Shown piece by piece: positions 1 to 10,117 of a DNA stretch of 33,930 nucleotides. Made by a program: the position numbers and the translations under genes. Source of the DNA: Actinomycetes bacterium (GTDB lineage: Bacteria > Actinomycetota > Acidimicrobiia > Acidimicrobiales > SZUA-35); the NCBI GenBank assembly GCA_024227975.1, contig JAAETV010000252.1, positions 1 through 33,930 of the forward strand, read 5' to 3'. The notes under the pieces were generated by a model. The model ran no database searches and was not told the DNA's origin. It saw only the letters and a list, made by a program, of their open reading frames with translations. Positions within the stretch are counted from its first letter, which is position 1, and every line of letters begins with the position of its first letter.

Positions 1-25
1 CTGCTAAAACGCGCCCTGAGTGCCA

Positions 26-3000
26 TCAGGATTTTTCTTCGGACCGTCCTCGCATTGGAGGATTTCGGCCCTCGTTGCGGAGCCGAGAGAGATCTCGTTT
101 GATTGTCCTCTCGCTCACTTTCAGTAGCTCTGCCAAATCTGACACTCGGATGGCGGCCCCCTGTTCCTCAGCTTGGGAGGCCAACCGAAGGATTCGTCGC
201 TGACGGCGGACCGAATCGGTGGGCCAGGTCCGGTCTTCTGGGTGCGATACTGCGAGCATCACATCCTGATACTCACCGGTCTCCAGAGCCCGACCAGTGG
301 GCGCATCGAGCTTTGGCAGTCGCCATTCCACGATGTCGACAAAGTACTGCTCGTGGGCGGCGGCGATGGCCCGGTGCTCGGGAACCACCTCCCACGCCAT
401 CTGGGCCAAGGGCTCGGGCATGCCTTCCAGGTGTCGAGATAGGAGCTGATGGGCCAGGGCCACCTGCTCGCCGGCCGCCGTCTCCTCCCCTGCCGCCGTC
501 AATGCCTCTGCACACCACCAGGCAGCCAGGTGAGCCCAGTCAGCTCCGGGACGGTTGTAGGGGGTGGCGCGATTGACGAGCAATACTGCCTCGTGATGTT
601 CACCGAGGTCGCTCATGGCCCGCGCCTGCACCGCCAGCAGGGCAGGCTTCGACTCATCCAAGACATGGTCTTCATCCAATGCAGCCGCTACTGCGGTCTC
701 GATCAAAGCTTCGTCGGGGTGGCCCAGATCAAGTTCGACCAGTGCCCGGTTGAGGTGGATCTGAACCACCGTCCTCGGATCGTCGCTCACCGTCGCCTTG
801 GCCAAGGCGCTGGCCAGGCGACGCTTGGCCAGGCGACGCCGACGTCTACGGCGATCGATACTGGCCAACGTGTTCAGGCAGTTTGCCTCTCGTCGTTCAT
901 CACCGACCCGACGGAAGTAGATGGCAGCCTCCTCAGCTTGAACGGAGGCATGATCGTCATCCCCGCACACATGATGAGCAACTTCAGACCCTATGAACTT
1001 CACAAAGGCCTCACCGCGCCCGTTGCCAAGTGACACGAACACATCAGCGGCCCGGGACAATAACCCCAGGGCTCGTCCGGCCCGACCGTTCATCAGATAG
1101 AAGGCGGCCAGATTGACGAGGTTCAGACCTTCCCCGTGGCGATACCCGATGTCACTGGCCAACTCCAAGGCCTCGAGAAAGGCCGCTTCCGCCGGGAGCT
1201 CATTGAGCTGGCTGTGGTGAAGAGTTGCCAGATGACCGAGGGCCTCAACCTGGCTCCGGGCATCATCGTCAGCTTTGGCTTCGTCGTGTACCTCATCTAG
1301 GTAGCGGCGAGCCGGCTCGAAGTTGAGCAGGTCAGCATGGGTGCGGCCCAGCATGAGCTGGGCGCTTACGGTCGACAACCCCCCTCGCCGGAAGGCGTCG
1401 ATGGCCTCCTCCAACGGCTCGATCGAGCCAATCAGATCACCAGACCAGGCCCGGGCACAGCCGACGATGGTCAGCAGCTCGCCAGTATTGAAGCCGACGG
1501 CGTCGGCCTTTTCGACCGCACTCAGAGCCAGTTCGGCGGCGTCGGCCCCCCGGTCGGTGTTGGCCAGCAACCAGGCTTGCCGCTGGGTCACTTCAAGCTC
1601 CGTCGAAGGGTCGGCCCCGTCGAGGCTGGACAGCCGATCAAGCAGCTCCTGCTGAACCTTGCGCCGGCCCAGGATCTCCAGCACACCTTCGTATGCGAGC
1701 AGGTCGCCGGTCCGATCACGATCAGCAAGACCGGCGGCCTGGGCAGCTTCGTCGGCCTTGGCATAGTGCTCGGCCGCGGTTTGGATGGCGTTGACGTTCA
1801 ACGCAGCGTCCCCGGCGCGCCAATGGTGGTCGTAGGCCCGATCCCACTGGCCGGCAAGCCACGCATGATGGGCCAACTGGCCAGTGTCGATATCGGGCTC
1901 TCCGATCAGGGCATCCACGATCCGACCATGGATCCGGGCCCGAAGCCGAGGTTCGATCTGGCCGTAGACGGTGACCCGAGTCTGCTCCTGGGCGAACTCG
2001 CATCCTTGGGTTCCCTCGATCAGGAAGCCAAGATCGACCGCGTCGGCCAGAGCCCGAACGACCTCGGCTCGATCCATACCCAGGGTCGTGGTCAGGATCT
2101 TGGTCGAGGCAGGACCGCCATAGATGGCCAGACCCTCCAACACAGCATTGACGTCATCATCGGTCGATTCGATCCGGCGGGTCAGGATGTCATGAAGACG
2201 AGGGAGGAGCTGACCACCATCGGCGGTCCCCGACCTGGCGTCGCCCGGCGAGACATAGTCGGGATCAAATATGTCGACGGGGCCCTGTAGCACCTCCAGG
2301 ATGATGTAGGGATTGCCTCCCGTCATCTCTATCAGCTGGCTCAGGGCCGGCTCCGACATCCGCCGCGGCCCGAGCTCGGAGTTCACCATCTGGCGAATCT
2401 CATCGTCGGCCAGAGGAGCAATGACGAGCCGGCTCGAGCCTGGCTTCGCCTCGAGCTCGCCCAACGCCTGCCAGATGACGGCCGAGCGCTCAGCCTCATC
2501 GCGCTGATAGGTCAAGCACACCAGAACTCCACTATCGATCAGGCGATCACCGAGCTGGACCAGAAGCTGCATCGAGTCGTCGTCGCACCAGTGCACGTCT
2601 TCCAGAATCAACACCGTCGGCTTTGGCTTGGATTGGGCTAGCACCACCTGAACGAGAGCCTCGGTCATCCGCCATGGCTCCTCGTCCGGCCGCAAGGCTT
2701 GGGTCGCCACTGGCGGTGCTAGGACACTGGCCAGCCCAGGAAGCACGGTGCTGGCCTGCTGGAGCCAGATTGGCGCCATGTGGGTAGCCGTACGCTCCCC
2801 GCGGATCCCGGTGGTAGCAGGTTCTAGCGCCGCCTTCAGCCCCTCATACGGGCTCAGGGTGCTCGTTTGCGAGTGCCCCCCAGTCAAGACTTGGACCCCA
2901 CGCCATTCGGCTCCCCGAACCACCTCCTCCATGAGGCGGGTCTTGCCCATCCCAGGATCGGCCTCGACCAGGACCATGCCCCCTTTGCCGCTGATCAGTT

Positions 3001-3898
3001 CGTTGACCCGACCTAGGACGGTGGACCGCTCGGCCGAACGGCCTACGAAGGGGCGGTGCTCTTCCTCGTCGCTCGACTCGAAGCTCGGGCGTGGAGCAGA
3101 TGCATCCAGACGGATCCGTTCGATGAGCTCGACGGTTTCGATGGCCGGCTCGATTCCCAACTCGTCGGAGAGTGCTCGACGAAACTCTTCATATTGGCGT
3201 TCGGCCGTCGACGGCTGCCCATTCAAGGCGTAGAGCCGGATCACATCACGGTGCCACTCTTCGGTCAGAGGTTCATTGTCGACCAGGGTCAGTGAATGAC
3301 GGAGGGCTGTCTCGTAGTCGGCCTGGCCCGTGTTGAGCTGAACCAGATGGGCCAGTGCCCCAAGGTAGCGATCCCGCGCAATACGCCGGGGACCGTTGAT
3401 CCACTCGTCGTAGTGACCGGACAGGAGCTCACCCCTGTAGCTCTCGACGATGGAGGTCAGATCGGCAATCCTTACTCCCCTGCGCTCGGTCCGGTACCGC
3501 CGTTCGAAGTCGTCCAAGCGGCGGATGAAGATGTCGAGGTCGACGATGACCTCGACATCGGGGTTGAGCTGGACGGTTTGGGGCGTGGTTGCCAACAGGT
3601 CGAACTCATCGTCTTCGGAGCTATCGGAATCGTGTCGCGCTGCCACCACGGTGCGGATCTGCCACAGGGCATTGCTGAGACGACGTCTTGCCTTGTCCTC
3701 GGACAGGTCCGACCAGAACCGGCCGGCCAGGAGGTCACGCGTCTGGGCCCGATCACGATAAAGGATCAGAAGGGCGAGCAAAGAGGAGGCGGAACGGGAC
3801 GGAACAGGACCCAGTGGCTCGTCCCCGAGGTGCAAGCTCAAGCCCCCGAGCATCTGTACATGCAGCACCGGATTGATCATGGCCGTTGCGGCCCCCAT
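26..3898 (-). CDS. SARP/AfsR-type transcriptional regulator with AAA ATPase, TPR region and a second C-terminal HTH
   Basis: A 1290-residue multidomain regulator. The N-terminus (about residues 10-110) is an OmpR/SARP-type winged helix, followed by a bacterial transcriptional activator (BTAD) helical domain to about 265. An AAA/STAND ATPase module follows, with Walker A (ADPGMGKT, Lys319) and Walker B (LILEDVHW, Glu433-Asp434). Residues about 640-1150 are helical TPR-like repeats. The last 60 residues hold a second HTH of DeoR/HTH_11 type (LAELLKVSERTIKRDLSRL), which is unusual because SARPs normally bind DNA only at the N-terminus. Family members are ATP-gated activators of specialised metabolism or stress genes; the target here is unknown. 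ATG at 3898 lacks a clear Shine-Dalgarno sequence, and ATG at 3880 is an alternative start. No biosynthetic cluster is adjacent. Confidence 0.9.
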   Translation of the reverse strand: MGAATAMINPVLHVQMLGGLSLHLGDEPLGPVPSRSASSLLALLILYRDRAQTRDLLAGRFWSDLSEDKARRRLSNALWQIRTVVAARHDSDSSEDDEFDLLATTPQTVQLNPDVEVIVDLDIFIRRLDDFERRYRTERRGVRIADLTSIVESYRGELLSGHYDEWINGPRRIARDRYLGALAHLVQLNTGQADYETALRHSLTLVDNEPLTEEWHRDVIRLYALNGQPSTAERQYEEFRRALSDELGIEPAIETVELIERIRLDASAPRPSFESSDEEEHRPFVGRSAERSTVLGRVNELISGKGGMVLVEADPGMGKTRLMEEVVRGAEWRGVQVLTGGHSQTSTLSPYEGLKAALEPATTGIRGERTATHMAPIWLQQASTVLPGLASVLAPPVATQALRPDEEPWRMTEALVQVVLAQSKPKPTVLILEDVHWCDDDSMQLLVQLGDRLIDSGVLVCLTYQRDEAERSAVIWQALGELEAKPGSSRLVIAPLADDEIRQMVNSELGPRRMSEPALSQLIEMTGGNPYIILEVLQGPVDIFDPDYVSPGDARSGTADGGQLLPRLHDILTRRIESTDDDVNAVLEGLAIYGGPASTKILTTTLGMDRAEVVRALADAVDLGFLIEGTQGCEFAQEQTRVTVYGQIEPRLRARIHGRIVDALIGEPDIDTGQLAHHAWLAGQWDRAYDHHWRAGDAALNVNAIQTAAEHYAKADEAAQAAGLADRDRTGDLLAYEGVLEILGRRKVQQELLDRLSSLDGADPSTELEVTQRQAWLLANTDRGADAAELALSAVEKADAVGFNTGELLTIVGCARAWSGDLIGSIEPLEEAIDAFRRGGLSTVSAQLMLGRTHADLLNFEPARRYLDEVHDEAKADDDARSQVEALGHLATLHHSQLNELPAEAAFLEALELASDIGYRHGEGLNLVNLAAFYLMNGRAGRALGLLSRAADVFVSLGNGRGEAFVKFIGSEVAHHVCGDDDHASVQAEEAAIYFRRVGDERREANCLNTLASIDRRRRRRRLAKRRLASALAKATVSDDPRTVVQIHLNRALVELDLGHPDEALIETAVAAALDEDHVLDESKPALLAVQARAMSDLGEHHEAVLLVNRATPYNRPGADWAHLAAWWCAEALTAAGEETAAGEQVALAHQLLSRHLEGMPEPLAQMAWEVVPEHRAIAAAHEQYFVDIVEWRLPKLDAPTGRALETGEYQDVMLAVSHPEDRTWPTDSVRRQRRILRLASQAEEQGAAIRVSDLAELLKVSERTIKRDLSRLRNEGRNPPMRGRSEEKS

Positions 3899-3962
3899 GG
3901 TGATTCGTCCATCTAGAACCTACTCCATTGAAGCGGACGACGAGGAGTGCTGGGACTGGCTA

Positions 3963-4616
3963 TCAGGCGGTTGTCGTCACCTCGTAGGGGACCTGGCAAT
4001 AGCCGTGGTTGCAGTAGCCACCCGGGTTCTTGGCCAGATACTGCTGGTGATGGTCCTCGGCGTAGTAGAACAACCCGACCTTGGCGATCTCGGTTGTGAT
4101 CTCACCGAATCCGCCGGCGGTCAACATCGCCTGGTAGGTATCCCGGCTGGCCAGCGCGGCCTGGAGCTGGGCGTCGCTCGTGGTGTAGAGGGCCGATCGG
4201 TACTGGGTCCCGATGTCGTTGCCCTGCCCCATGTGCTGGGTCGGGTCATGGTTCTCCCAGAAGATCTTCAACAACTGGTCGAGTTGAACCTGCGCCTGGT
4301 CGAAGACAACGAGAACGGCCTCCGTGTGGCCCGTCATCCCAGTGCAGGTCTCCTCGTACGTCGGGTTGGGGGTTGTTCCACCGGCGTAGATGGCGGCGGT
4401 GGTATAGACACCGGGCTCTTGCCAGTAGAACCGCTCGGCCCCCCAAAAGCAGCCCATGCCAACGATCAGTGTCTGGGTGCCTTCTGGGAAGGGCCCGACG
4501 AGGGGCCGACCGTTCACGTGGTGGGCATCGGGGACCATGACCGATTCGGCCCGTCCCGGGAGCGTCTCGTCTCCAGTCGGGACCGTCGTACCCTCGGTCG
4601 ACATTCGGCGAAACAT
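3963..4616 (-). CDS. msrA: Peptide-methionine (S)-S-oxide reductase MsrA
   Basis: Repairs oxidised methionine (S-sulfoxide) in proteins, using thioredoxin as reductant. The signature [11 protein letters not shown] contains the catalytic Cys56, and the C-terminal Cys202 and Cys207 ([10 protein letters not shown]) are the likely resolving cysteines. The fold core ([39 protein letters not shown]) is complete. The reading frame is open another 432 bases upstream, but the ATG at 4616 is preceded by GGAGGT with a 7-nt spacer and gives the usual family length (217 residues). A TATCAT hexamer at 4679-4684 (minus strand) is a possible -10 box. It is probably a single-gene unit downstream of the UPF0182 gene. 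Confidence 0.95.
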   Translation of the reverse strand: MFRRMSTEGTTVPTGDETLPGRAESVMVPDAHHVNGRPLVGPFPEGTQTLIVGMGCFWGAERFYWQEPGVYTTAAIYAGGTTPNPTYEETCTGMTGHTEAVLVVFDQAQVQLDQLLKIFWENHDPTQHMGQGNDIGTQYRSALYTTSDAQLQAALASRDTYQAMLTAGGFGEITTEIAKVGLFYYAEDHHQQYLAKNPGGYCNHGYCQVPYEVTTTA

Positions 4617-4740
4617 GGTGGGCACCTCCAATTGGCGGCTGGTGGCATCTGACCGCTCCGCACCAGGCGCGACCACCCATGATACCGCCCGTCTCGCTCT
4701 AGCCCGGACCCTCCTCGGGGAGCGGGATGAGATCAGCGCC

Positions 4741-7671
4741 TCAGGTCTCTGAGTCTTGACCAGTGGCCGATGTCGCCCCAGAAAGGGTTCCCCCCAGCAG
4801 ACCTTGGGCAGCCAGCAGGGCCGTTCGCGCATCCTCTCGCAACTGGGCAGCCTCGGCCGTGAAGTCGCCTGATTCGGCAACGTCGGCCCGTTGGAGGAAA
4901 CCTTCGGCGTCAGTGAGGAGCTCGACCACCGACTTCCCTGTGGTGTCATAGGCGCTGACGGCAGCCTGATCGTCGGTGGCTGGATCGTCGGTACTACCGC
5001 TGCCGCTGGTCTCCGTTTCATCAGGGGCTGTCGCGCTCGTGTCGGCATCGTCGAGGATGGCTGCTATGGCCTCATCCAAGTTGTTGCCCATAGCGATGTC
5101 GTCGCCATTGACCACTATCACCTTGCTCAGCTCAGGCACCGCCGTCGCACTCGGAGCCTCGACGTAAACCGGACGCACATAGACGATGGTGTCGTTGATC
5201 AACAGCAATGTCATGTCGCCGAACAACACGACCGAACCGATCTTCTCCTTGACGAACTCGGTCAGCTCGTCGTTCTTGCGGATCTCGGAGTGGACGAAGT
5301 CAGGGGCCTCGACCAAGCCGCTCTCGATCTGGTACAGCACCAACTGGCCGTAGTTCTCCGGATCAGACCGGGCCATCATGATCCCGGTCAGCTCAGGCCG
5401 TGCCGTCGTCGATCCAGCCTGACCGGATCGGGGCACGAAGGCCCTCTGCAGGACGAACTCAGGATCCTCTTTGCCGGGCAACCGGGTCACCAGATACTGG
5501 GAGTTCATCGAGCTGTTCGATCCCGTATCGCCCTCACCGACTTGGGCTTCTCTCCGAGGTTGGGCTGCCGGAGACCAGGCAACGTCGCCAACGACTAGCT
5601 GGATCGGGTCGGAGACCACATAGGTCGACCACATGTCGGTCTGGACCTCGAAGATGTCCTCCGGGTAGCGGAGGTTGTCATCAATGGTGGGCGGGATTTC
5701 AGACCCTGGGGTGAACAGGCCGGGGAAGGCTTCGCCCCATGCCTCCAGTATTGGATCTTCACTATCGACGACGTAGAACTCGACAGTGCCGTTGTAGGCG
5801 TCGACGACAGCTTTCACTGAGTTGCGGACATAGTTGAACCCACCCGAGAGATCCGAGCCCCCGAGGCCGGTGGACACTGTCTGTGCGTAGGGGTAGACGT
5901 TGGTCGTGGTGTAGCCGTCGATGACCCAGAACAGCTGGTCGTCAGCGATCACGGGATACGGGTTGGAGTCGAAGCGCAGGAATGGCGCCAGCGTTCTGAC
6001 CCGATCCATGATGTCGCGATTGTAGATGGCCCGGGAGTCGCTGGTGACGGTGGACGCGATCAGGGGGTCGAGGTCACGGAAGCGAAGGGCGAAAGCGGTG
6101 CGCCTGATGAAGGAGCCCATGGGAACGCCTCCGGCTCCCTCATAACGGGTCGAGCGGGACTCGTTGGACGAGGTTTGGTAGTCGACCTCGTCTCGACCGG
6201 CATTGACGATGGCATAGCCGTCGAAGTCCTCGCCGAAGTAGGCCCGGGGCTGACCCAAGGTCTCGCCGAGGCCCTCATCGATGGCGACTTCGCCAAGCTC
6301 CCGGACCAGGAAACTGGGGCGACCGTTGGTGTCGACCTCCCAGCCGGCAGCCATGGCTGCTCCATAGCCGTGAGTGAAGACGATGTGCTGGGCCTCCCAA
6401 CCGTTTCCAACCTCATCGACTCCGAGGTCGAGCCCTCGCATCGACAACACCACCGGCCTCAGCTGTCCATCAATCTGGTACCGATCAACATCGAGTGGGT
6501 CGGAGAAGCGGTAGAAGGCACGCTCCCCCTGGCTCCTGGTGAATGAATCGATGGCGAGGCCGGGATCGAGAAGGGGCACATTGTCGAGCACGCTGGCATA
6601 GTCGTCGACCTCTTCGGCCGTGAGTCCAGGGGTGTAGACGAAGTCCTCGGTTTGCAGCCGGCTGGCGTCGAGCCCGTAGGCGAAGCGGGTGGCGACGATG
6701 TTGCGTTCGACGAAATCCGCCTCCCTGGTCGACTCCTGGGGCTCGATGCGGAGCCGCTGGTAGAGGGCAGGGAAGAGGCTGCCGACAAAGAGATGGCTCA
6801 CAGCCCATAGGCCGATGGCGACCACGGGCAATCCCCACCCCTGGCGCCGAACGTTGGCCACGAACAAAGCCGCCCCGAACAACGAGATCAGGGTCAGCAA
6901 ATTGAAGGCCGGGAGCTGGACGTTGACGTCGGTCGCGAGGGCACCGTCGAAAACCCCACGGTCAGAGTTCAACAACCCAAACCGGTCGAGCCAGTAGCCC
7001 GCGGCCCTGACAACAGCCAGCGCCGCCAGCAGGATTGACAAGTGCAGCTTGACCCCGGGGGTCACCCGCTCGGCGGGGGCCGAGGCCCGAATACCACCAT
7101 TGAGATAGTGGGCTACGGCCACAATGATCAGCGTCAGGATCATGGCGGCGAAGAGCCAATCGACGACGAAGGACAGGAAAGGCAACTGGAAGACGTAGAA
7201 CCCGACGTCACGACCGAAGAGGGGGTCGGCCCGCCCGAACGATCCTCCGTTGGCGAACAGGAGCCAGTCTTGCCAGCGCGATGCCGTATTGGCCCCCGCG
7301 ATCAGGGCGAAGATGGCAGCGACCACGACCCGGAGCCGACCAGCCCGACTACCGATCAGCTGGTGGTAGCGCTCGATGAGGTCTTCCTCCGGTGAAGCCG
7401 GCCGAAAATCGGGAGCCAGCCGATCAGCCAGAATGAGATTCCCCCACAGGAGGAAGAAGAAGATCAAGGTGAAGACGACAGCGAGGGCGATCTGGGTCCC
7501 CAGGATCGTTGTCCACACTGAACCGAAGCCGGTGTTGGAGAACCACAGCCAGTCCGTGTAGGTGGAAGCCACCCCATTGGCCGACAACAGGAGCACGAAC
7601 AGGACGCCGAGAGCGACGGCTATCGGCAAGCGGAAACGTGACCCGCGGACGTTGTCTCGAACCGTCTTCAT
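4741..7671 (-). CDS. UPF0182 family large membrane protein
   Basis: A 976-residue protein with about seven N-terminal transmembrane helices (roughly residues 15-37, 55-77, 112-130, 163-190, 208-228 and two between 255 and 300), followed by a large extracytoplasmic domain of about 600 residues. The helix pattern, the motif [10 protein letters not shown] near the first loop and [13 protein letters not shown] match the UPF0182 family found across Actinobacteria and cyanobacteria; its biochemical role is not established. The C-terminal 100 residues include a low-complexity acidic Thr/Ser/Asp stretch. The ATG at 7671 follows TAGCCT by 9 nt with no convincing Shine-Dalgarno sequence, suggesting a very short leader. 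The upstream intergenic region carries the hairpin array at 7710-7810. Confidence 0.92.
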   Translation of the reverse strand: MKTVRDNVRGSRFRLPIAVALGVLFVLLLSANGVASTYTDWLWFSNTGFGSVWTTILGTQIALAVVFTLIFFFLLWGNLILADRLAPDFRPASPEEDLIERYHQLIGSRAGRLRVVVAAIFALIAGANTASRWQDWLLFANGGSFGRADPLFGRDVGFYVFQLPFLSFVVDWLFAAMILTLIIVAVAHYLNGGIRASAPAERVTPGVKLHLSILLAALAVVRAAGYWLDRFGLLNSDRGVFDGALATDVNVQLPAFNLLTLISLFGAALFVANVRRQGWGLPVVAIGLWAVSHLFVGSLFPALYQRLRIEPQESTREADFVERNIVATRFAYGLDASRLQTEDFVYTPGLTAEEVDDYASVLDNVPLLDPGLAIDSFTRSQGERAFYRFSDPLDVDRYQIDGQLRPVVLSMRGLDLGVDEVGNGWEAQHIVFTHGYGAAMAAGWEVDTNGRPSFLVRELGEVAIDEGLGETLGQPRAYFGEDFDGYAIVNAGRDEVDYQTSSNESRSTRYEGAGGVPMGSFIRRTAFALRFRDLDPLIASTVTSDSRAIYNRDIMDRVRTLAPFLRFDSNPYPVIADDQLFWVIDGYTTTNVYPYAQTVSTGLGGSDLSGGFNYVRNSVKAVVDAYNGTVEFYVVDSEDPILEAWGEAFPGLFTPGSEIPPTIDDNLRYPEDIFEVQTDMWSTYVVSDPIQLVVGDVAWSPAAQPRREAQVGEGDTGSNSSMNSQYLVTRLPGKEDPEFVLQRAFVPRSGQAGSTTARPELTGIMMARSDPENYGQLVLYQIESGLVEAPDFVHSEIRKNDELTEFVKEKIGSVVLFGDMTLLLINDTIVYVRPVYVEAPSATAVPELSKVIVVNGDDIAMGNNLDEAIAAILDDADTSATAPDETETSGSGSTDDPATDDQAAVSAYDTTGKSVVELLTDAEGFLQRADVAESGDFTAEAAQLREDARTALLAAQGLLGGTLSGATSATGQDSET

Positions 7672-7709
7672 CTGTAGATGAGGCTACCGCTCGATTGTGA
7701 CGGTGCGGG

Positions 7710-7810
7710 GGCGCCCTTTGGGCGCCTGGAGTTTCGGCGGGGGCGAAACTCCGGGAGGGCGCCCACTGGGGGCCGAAACTCCGCGGGGCCGAAACTTCGG
7801 GAGGGCGGGG
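7710..7810. repeat. GC-rich nested and alternative hairpins with repeated GCCGAAACTCC units
   Basis: Three structures are visible. A 7-bp stem pairs 7710-7716 with 7720-7726. A competing long stem pairs 7720-7726 with 7758-7764 (GGGCGCC/GGCGCCC) and encloses a perfect 9-bp inner stem, GGAGTTTCG (7728-7736) with CGAAACTCC (7744-7752), around a 7-nt loop. Two direct repeats of GGGGCCGAAACT follow at 7769-7780 and 7785-7796, spaced 16 bp. The array fills the gap between the stop of the DivIVA gene and the start of the UPF0182 gene, both on the minus strand. It could be a U-less terminator, an attenuator-like switch, or an extragenic palindrome family. Confidence 0.75.
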
Positions 7811-7814
7811 GTGG

Positions 7815-10076
7815 CTAGGGGGTGGGAATTGCTAGACACCTGCACCCTGGCATCGACAAAGGACGGATGTGACCGCTCGGAAACCCGGTCCCCCGGAGTA
7901 GGGGTGGGGCCGCCGAGTTGTCCTCACAGATGGGATCGGGATCGAGACGGGGGTCCGTCAGCCACAAGACATACTCGTCATCCTCGATGGCCGCGAACAG
8001 GCCCGAGGCGAAGGCTTCATGGAGGGCATCGTCGATCAGGCCCGGCAACAGGGAGTTCCTGAAGTCACGGTAGGTGGCTCGCACCGGGTCGAGGATGGCC
8101 TCTCGATCATTGTCGACCGCTGACTCGATGGCCGCGATCGTGGGGCGACGGAGGGAATCGATGATGTGACGACCGAGCTGGAGGCAGAGGGTGTCGATGC
8201 TCTCCTGGTCTACTTCGAAGTAGTTGCCGAGCTCACTACCTGCCCTCACCACCTCGAATAGGGATGGCTTGAGGGCAATCAGATAGCCGTCGAGCTGCTC
8301 GTCGTAGTCGGGAAGCTCCTCCACACGGATCGTGCCCCGGCCGGCTCGAAGCTGATCGAGGACCAGACTCTGGTCGTCGTTGATGGCCCTCTTCAGCCGA
8401 CGACGAAACCCGGGGGTGGCTCTGGTCAGGGCGACGTCGCGTCCCTCGAACGCTGCTGGCAATTTGCCCCCGTAGGGCACGGTTCGAGGCAGGTCGCCAC
8501 GGGCCGCCCGGTGGAGTGTCGACGTCGAAGGAGCAGCCGGTGGAATCCCACCGAAGTCAAGATCGAGATGGGAGCGCTCTGAACGGTCGAGATCGAAGTC
8601 AGGTCGACGGTCTCGATGATCAAGGCTGACATCGGTCTCCGCCGACAAGATGCCGCCGCCGGCCCCGTTTGGGGTGGTGGTGCTGGGCTCACTCAGACCA
8701 GTGATGGAGAAGCCAGGCTCTTCATCGGGCAAGGGCTGACGATCGCGCTCCACCTGAAGGTACTCAACGGGCATGGCATCGTCGCCCGCCCCGACCCCTT
8801 CGCCGTTGGTGTCCTCGTCTTCGGTGTCGTCAGTGTCGTCGGCGGGCCCATCGTCGATGGTGTCCTCGATGTCGAATTCGAGCTCAGCAGCTGCACTGTC
8901 ATCATCGTCAAGATCGACATCATCAAGATCGACAAGCTCGTCGATCTCTTCGTTGAAATCGCCCCCTTCGAAATGGATCCCGTCCATGTCGAGCTCGAGA
9001 TCGGGGTCCTGACCCCGATCGCTGGCCGCGACGATGGACTCAGCCACCGACTCCGAACGGGAGGCGAGGAGATGATCGACGAAGGCCGCAGGATCGGAAT
9101 CGACGCGCTCGATAGCAGCGGGTGAAGTCATGGCCAGCTGACCAACCAGGCGCTCGGCCGAAGCCAATTCGACCTCTCCAGCTACCTGGTCACTGGTCTT
9201 GATCCCGGAGCTGGCTGCTCCGGCCAGGTCGATCTCGCTGGAGACGGTCTCCAACTCGGTCCTGGCGATGGCCAAGGCATGACCCAGTCGGTCTCTAGCC
9301 GACGACATCCGGTCGAGCTGCTGCTCATAGAGCTGATGGCGACGAACGAGGTCACCCAGGACCTCCTCCCGCATCTGCTCGGCGTCGACAACCGCTTCAT
9401 TGGCCCTGGCCTGGGCAGCCGCCAGATCCTTGGCCGCCTTGCGAGCCGCTTCGGCCAAGATCTCACCCGCCTTGGTCTGGGCCAGCTCCCTGGCCTGCTT
9501 GATCTCAGCCTTGTTCCTGGCCTGGCTGCGGCGGGTTGCAGCGGTGATTGCCTCTCGTGACTGCTCGGCCTCAGCCTCGGTCGAAGCCAGCGTCGACTCG
9601 GCCGCTTCCAGCGTCGTCTTGGCCTCGGCCTCAGCCTGCTCGGTGATCAAGGAGGCCTCGGTCTCGGCTCGCTTGACGATACCGGCCCCGGCGGAGCGGG
9701 CTTGTTCCAGCACGCGAGCCGTCTCCTGACCAAGCAACTCGATCAGCTCGGCTTCGTCGAGATCGCGACTGACGGCGGGAGCTGCATCGAGTTCGCTGGG
9801 GTCGGGTCTGGCCTCGAGGAGTGTCTCCAATTCCTCGACTCTGAGCTGGAGCTCAGAAGCCTCGAGCTCCAGCTCGGCTTCACGGCTACTGCTGGCCTTC
9901 TCGGCGTCGACCGAACCGAGTAGGCCCACTGACTGGGCCCGGCCAATGGCGGTGGCCAATCTGGTCAGGTAGCGCCGAACGGCGTCCTGGTCATAGCCAC
10001 GAAAGGCGGTTGGGAATGCGGCCCGAGCGATCTCCTTGGGATCAAAATCAGCTCGGGTATCGGCTGCCATGCTCAA
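7815..10076 (-). CDS. DivIVA-domain coiled-coil protein with MuF-like (phage minor head protein-like) C-terminal domain
   Basis: A 753-residue protein. Residues about 11-45 form a DivIVA-type N-terminus (FPTAFRGYDQDAVRRYL), the membrane-curvature/polar targeting module. Residues about 60-290 are Ala/Glu/Arg-rich coiled coil. About 330-460 is very acidic and probably disordered. The last 220 residues form a separate globular domain ending with Trp705, Cys717 (DPICEDN), then GFPSGH and Cys745/Cys747 (PGCRC). This order of W, C, G-FP-G-H and CRC resembles the C-terminal metal-binding end of MuF/SPP1 gp7-type phage head proteins. Chosen start is TTG 10076, with AGGAG 9 nt upstream; ATG at 10070 is the alternative but sits 15 nt from it. 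Polar localisation is inferred; the role of the C-terminal domain is unknown. Confidence 0.85.
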   Translation of the reverse strand: MSMAADTRADFDPKEIARAAFPTAFRGYDQDAVRRYLTRLATAIGRAQSVGLLGSVDAEKASSSREAELELEASELQLRVEELETLLEARPDPSELDAAPAVSRDLDEAELIELLGQETARVLEQARSAGAGIVKRAETEASLITEQAEAEAKTTLEAAESTLASTEAEAEQSREAITAATRRSQARNKAEIKQARELAQTKAGEILAEAARKAAKDLAAAQARANEAVVDAEQMREEVLGDLVRRHQLYEQQLDRMSSARDRLGHALAIARTELETVSSEIDLAGAASSGIKTSDQVAGEVELASAERLVGQLAMTSPAAIERVDSDPAAFVDHLLASRSESVAESIVAASDRGQDPDLELDMDGIHFEGGDFNEEIDELVDLDDVDLDDDDSAAAELEFDIEDTIDDGPADDTDDTEDEDTNGEGVGAGDDAMPVEYLQVERDRQPLPDEEPGFSITGLSEPSTTTPNGAGGGILSAETDVSLDHRDRRPDFDLDRSERSHLDLDFGGIPPAAPSTSTLHRAARGDLPRTVPYGGKLPAAFEGRDVALTRATPGFRRRLKRAINDDQSLVLDQLRAGRGTIRVEELPDYDEQLDGYLIALKPSLFEVVRAGSELGNYFEVDQESIDTLCLQLGRHIIDSLRRPTIAAIESAVDNDREAILDPVRATYRDFRNSLLPGLIDDALHEAFASGLFAAIEDDEYVLWLTDPRLDPDPICEDNSAAPPLLRGTGFPSGHIRPLSMPGCRCLAIPTP

Positions 10077-10117
10077 ATGCTACGGCTCCTATCAACTCGA
10101 GTGCTGGACGGTCTGAT

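Noticed and set aside
1337..2290. Plus-strand open frame of 317 codons
   Set aside because: Antisense to the SARP regulator ATPase/TPR region; no recognisable protein features.
4617..5048. Upstream extension of the msrA frame by 144 codons
   Set aside because: The extension is basic and low in pattern, overlaps the end of the UPF0182 gene, and the internal ATG has a strong ribosome binding site and gives the family length.
9182..9466. Alternative minus-strand frame within the DivIVA gene
   Set aside because: A frame shadow of the coiled-coil region: Arg/Pro/Ser/Trp-rich, typical of a shifted frame.
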